Positions 29,070 to 29,803 of a DNA stretch of 29,803 nucleotides are shown one piece after another. The translations under genes were made by a program, and so were the position numbers. The DNA is taken from the NCBI RefSeq assembly GCF_030453725.1, contig NZ_JAKDJU010000019.1, positions 1 to 29,803 on the forward strand. The letters run 5' to 3'. The notes under the pieces were generated by a model. That model had not been told where the DNA came from, searched no databases, and saw only the letters and a program-made list of their open reading frames with translations. Within the stretch, counting starts at the first letter, position 1, and every line of letters begins with the position of its first letter. Source of the stretch: Brevibacterium picturae (lineage in GTDB: Bacteria > Actinomycetota > Actinomycetes > Actinomycetales > Brevibacteriaceae).

Positions 29070-29803
29070 GTGGTTTCTAAGACTCTGGTGGTCATCCCGA
29101 CCTACAACGAACGCCTCGCTCTGCCTGTGACGCTGTCCGGGCTGTTCGAGAATCAGCCTGAGGTCGACGTTCTCGTCGTCGATGACGGCTCACCCGACGG
29201 CACCGGCGACTGGGTTGATGAGCAGGCGCGCGTGGATCCGCGATTGCACGTACTGCACCGCAGTGAGAAGTCCGGCCTGGGAATGGCCTACATCGCAGGG
29301 TTCGAATGGGCGCTGGAGCGCGACTACGACATCATCTGCGAGTTCGACGCCGATGGATCGCACCGGCCCCTGGACCTCGGGCAGCTCTTGGCTGTTGCCC
29401 AGGCAGGCAGTGCCGACCTCGTCATCGGCTCGCGTTGGGTCCGTGGCGGTGCGATCGTCGACTGGCCACGCTCGCGGTTCTTCCTCTCCCGCGGAGCCAA
29501 CATCTACGTCAACGCGGTCATGGGGCTCGGGGTCAAGGATGCAACGGCCGGATTCCGTGCGTACTCCCGGAGGGTTCTGCAGAGTCTCGATCTCTCGGGA
29601 GTGCAGTCCCAGGGGTACTGCTTCCAGATCGACATGACCTACCGCACCGTCGAAGCCGGATTCCGAGTGGCCGAGGTTCCCATAGTCTTCGTCGAACGTG
29701 AGCTGGGGGAGTCGAAGATGAGCGGATCGATCATCTCCGAGGCATTCGCCAAGGTCGCCGGCTGGGGGCTGACACGCCGCCGCAGACAGGCTCGAGGCCT
29801 CGT
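29070..29803 (+). CDS. ppm1: Polyprenol monophosphomannose synthase (Ppm1/Dpm1 type), cut by window end
   Basis: Family 2 glycosyltransferase that moves mannose from GDP-mannose to polyprenyl phosphate, supplying lipid-linked mannose for lipoglycans and protein mannosylation. From GTG 29070, 244 codons are visible without a stop. Motifs: LVVIPTYNE (6-14), VVDDGSPDGTG (36-46), the metal-binding D93-A-D95 in CEFDADGSH, LVIGSRWVRGG, FFLSRGANIYVN, DATAGFRAYSR, GYCFQIDMTYR and VPIVFVERELGESKMS. No N-terminal apolipoprotein N-acyltransferase domain is fused, unlike in M. tuberculosis. Typical single-domain proteins are about 245-260 residues, so only the end is missing. Confidence 0.95.
   Translation, partial: MVSKTLVVIPTYNERLALPVTLSGLFENQPEVDVLVVDDGSPDGTGDWVDEQARVDPRLHVLHRSEKSGLGMAYIAGFEWALERDYDIICEFDADGSHRPLDLGQLLAVAQAGSADLVIGSRWVRGGAIVDWPRSRFFLSRGANIYVNAVMGLGVKDATAGFRAYSRRVLQSLDLSGVQSQGYCFQIDMTYRTVEAGFRVAEVPIVFVERELGESKMSGSIISEAFAKVAGWGLTRRRRQARGL

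Overview
The window is a compact, high-GC, gene-dense chromosomal segment from an actinobacterium. Support for that is direct: a mycothiol ligase (mshC), the Arc-Dop-Pup-PafA pupylation genes, PafB/PafC, DUF3090, DUF3866, DUF3054, a HelY-type helicase, SecA2 and a Ppm1-type polyprenol-phosphate mannose synthase. My best guess at lineage is Micrococcales, possibly Brevibacteriaceae; this is inference from gene order and sequence flavour, not a search. No rRNA, tRNA, insertion sequence, phage or CRISPR array is visible.

Layout. (1) 1-8.6 kb: uppP (-), a degenerate aldo/keto reductase (+), a small acidic protein (-), DUF3090, a SCO1664-like kinase-fold protein and mshC (+), a PAC2 protein (-), a HAD phosphatase (+), a RecB-family nuclease (-) and an M50 site-2 protease (+). 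(2) 8.6-15.1 kb: trmI-arc, a divergent DUF3054 membrane protein, then dop-pup-[prcBA scar]-pafA. (3) 15.2-23.6 kb: two FKBP prolyl isomerases, DUF3866 (-), pafB-pafC, tatA-tatC and helY. (4) 23.7-29.8 kb: secA2 and a 5'-3' exonuclease/DnaQ-like exonuclease fusion (both -), a degenerate amidohydrolase-like gene and the start of ppm1 (+), which runs off the end.

The main result is at 13534-13730. Where the 20S proteasome genes prcB and prcA normally sit between pup and pafA, only about 200 bp remain: the PrcB propeptide up to the Gly-Thr-Thr at the maturation site, joined out of frame to what looks like the last codons of PrcA. Arc, Dop, Pup (ending GGQ) and PafA are all full length, while Arc ends in NSDLV instead of the GQYL tail that docks on the 20S core. 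The organism therefore appears to keep pupylation, depupylation and an unfoldase but to have lost the protease by internal deletion. The genus Corynebacterium is the known precedent for pupylation without a proteasome; here the scar is still readable.

Other notable features are a three-copy 11-bp repeat at the end of arc that can form two mutually exclusive hairpins, a FEN/DnaQ fusion protein, two genes whose family catalytic residues are missing, and a recurrent promoter layout in which a TANNNT -10 element lies 6-9 nt before the start codon, implying many leaderless mRNAs, including an overlapping divergent pair in a 22-bp gap.
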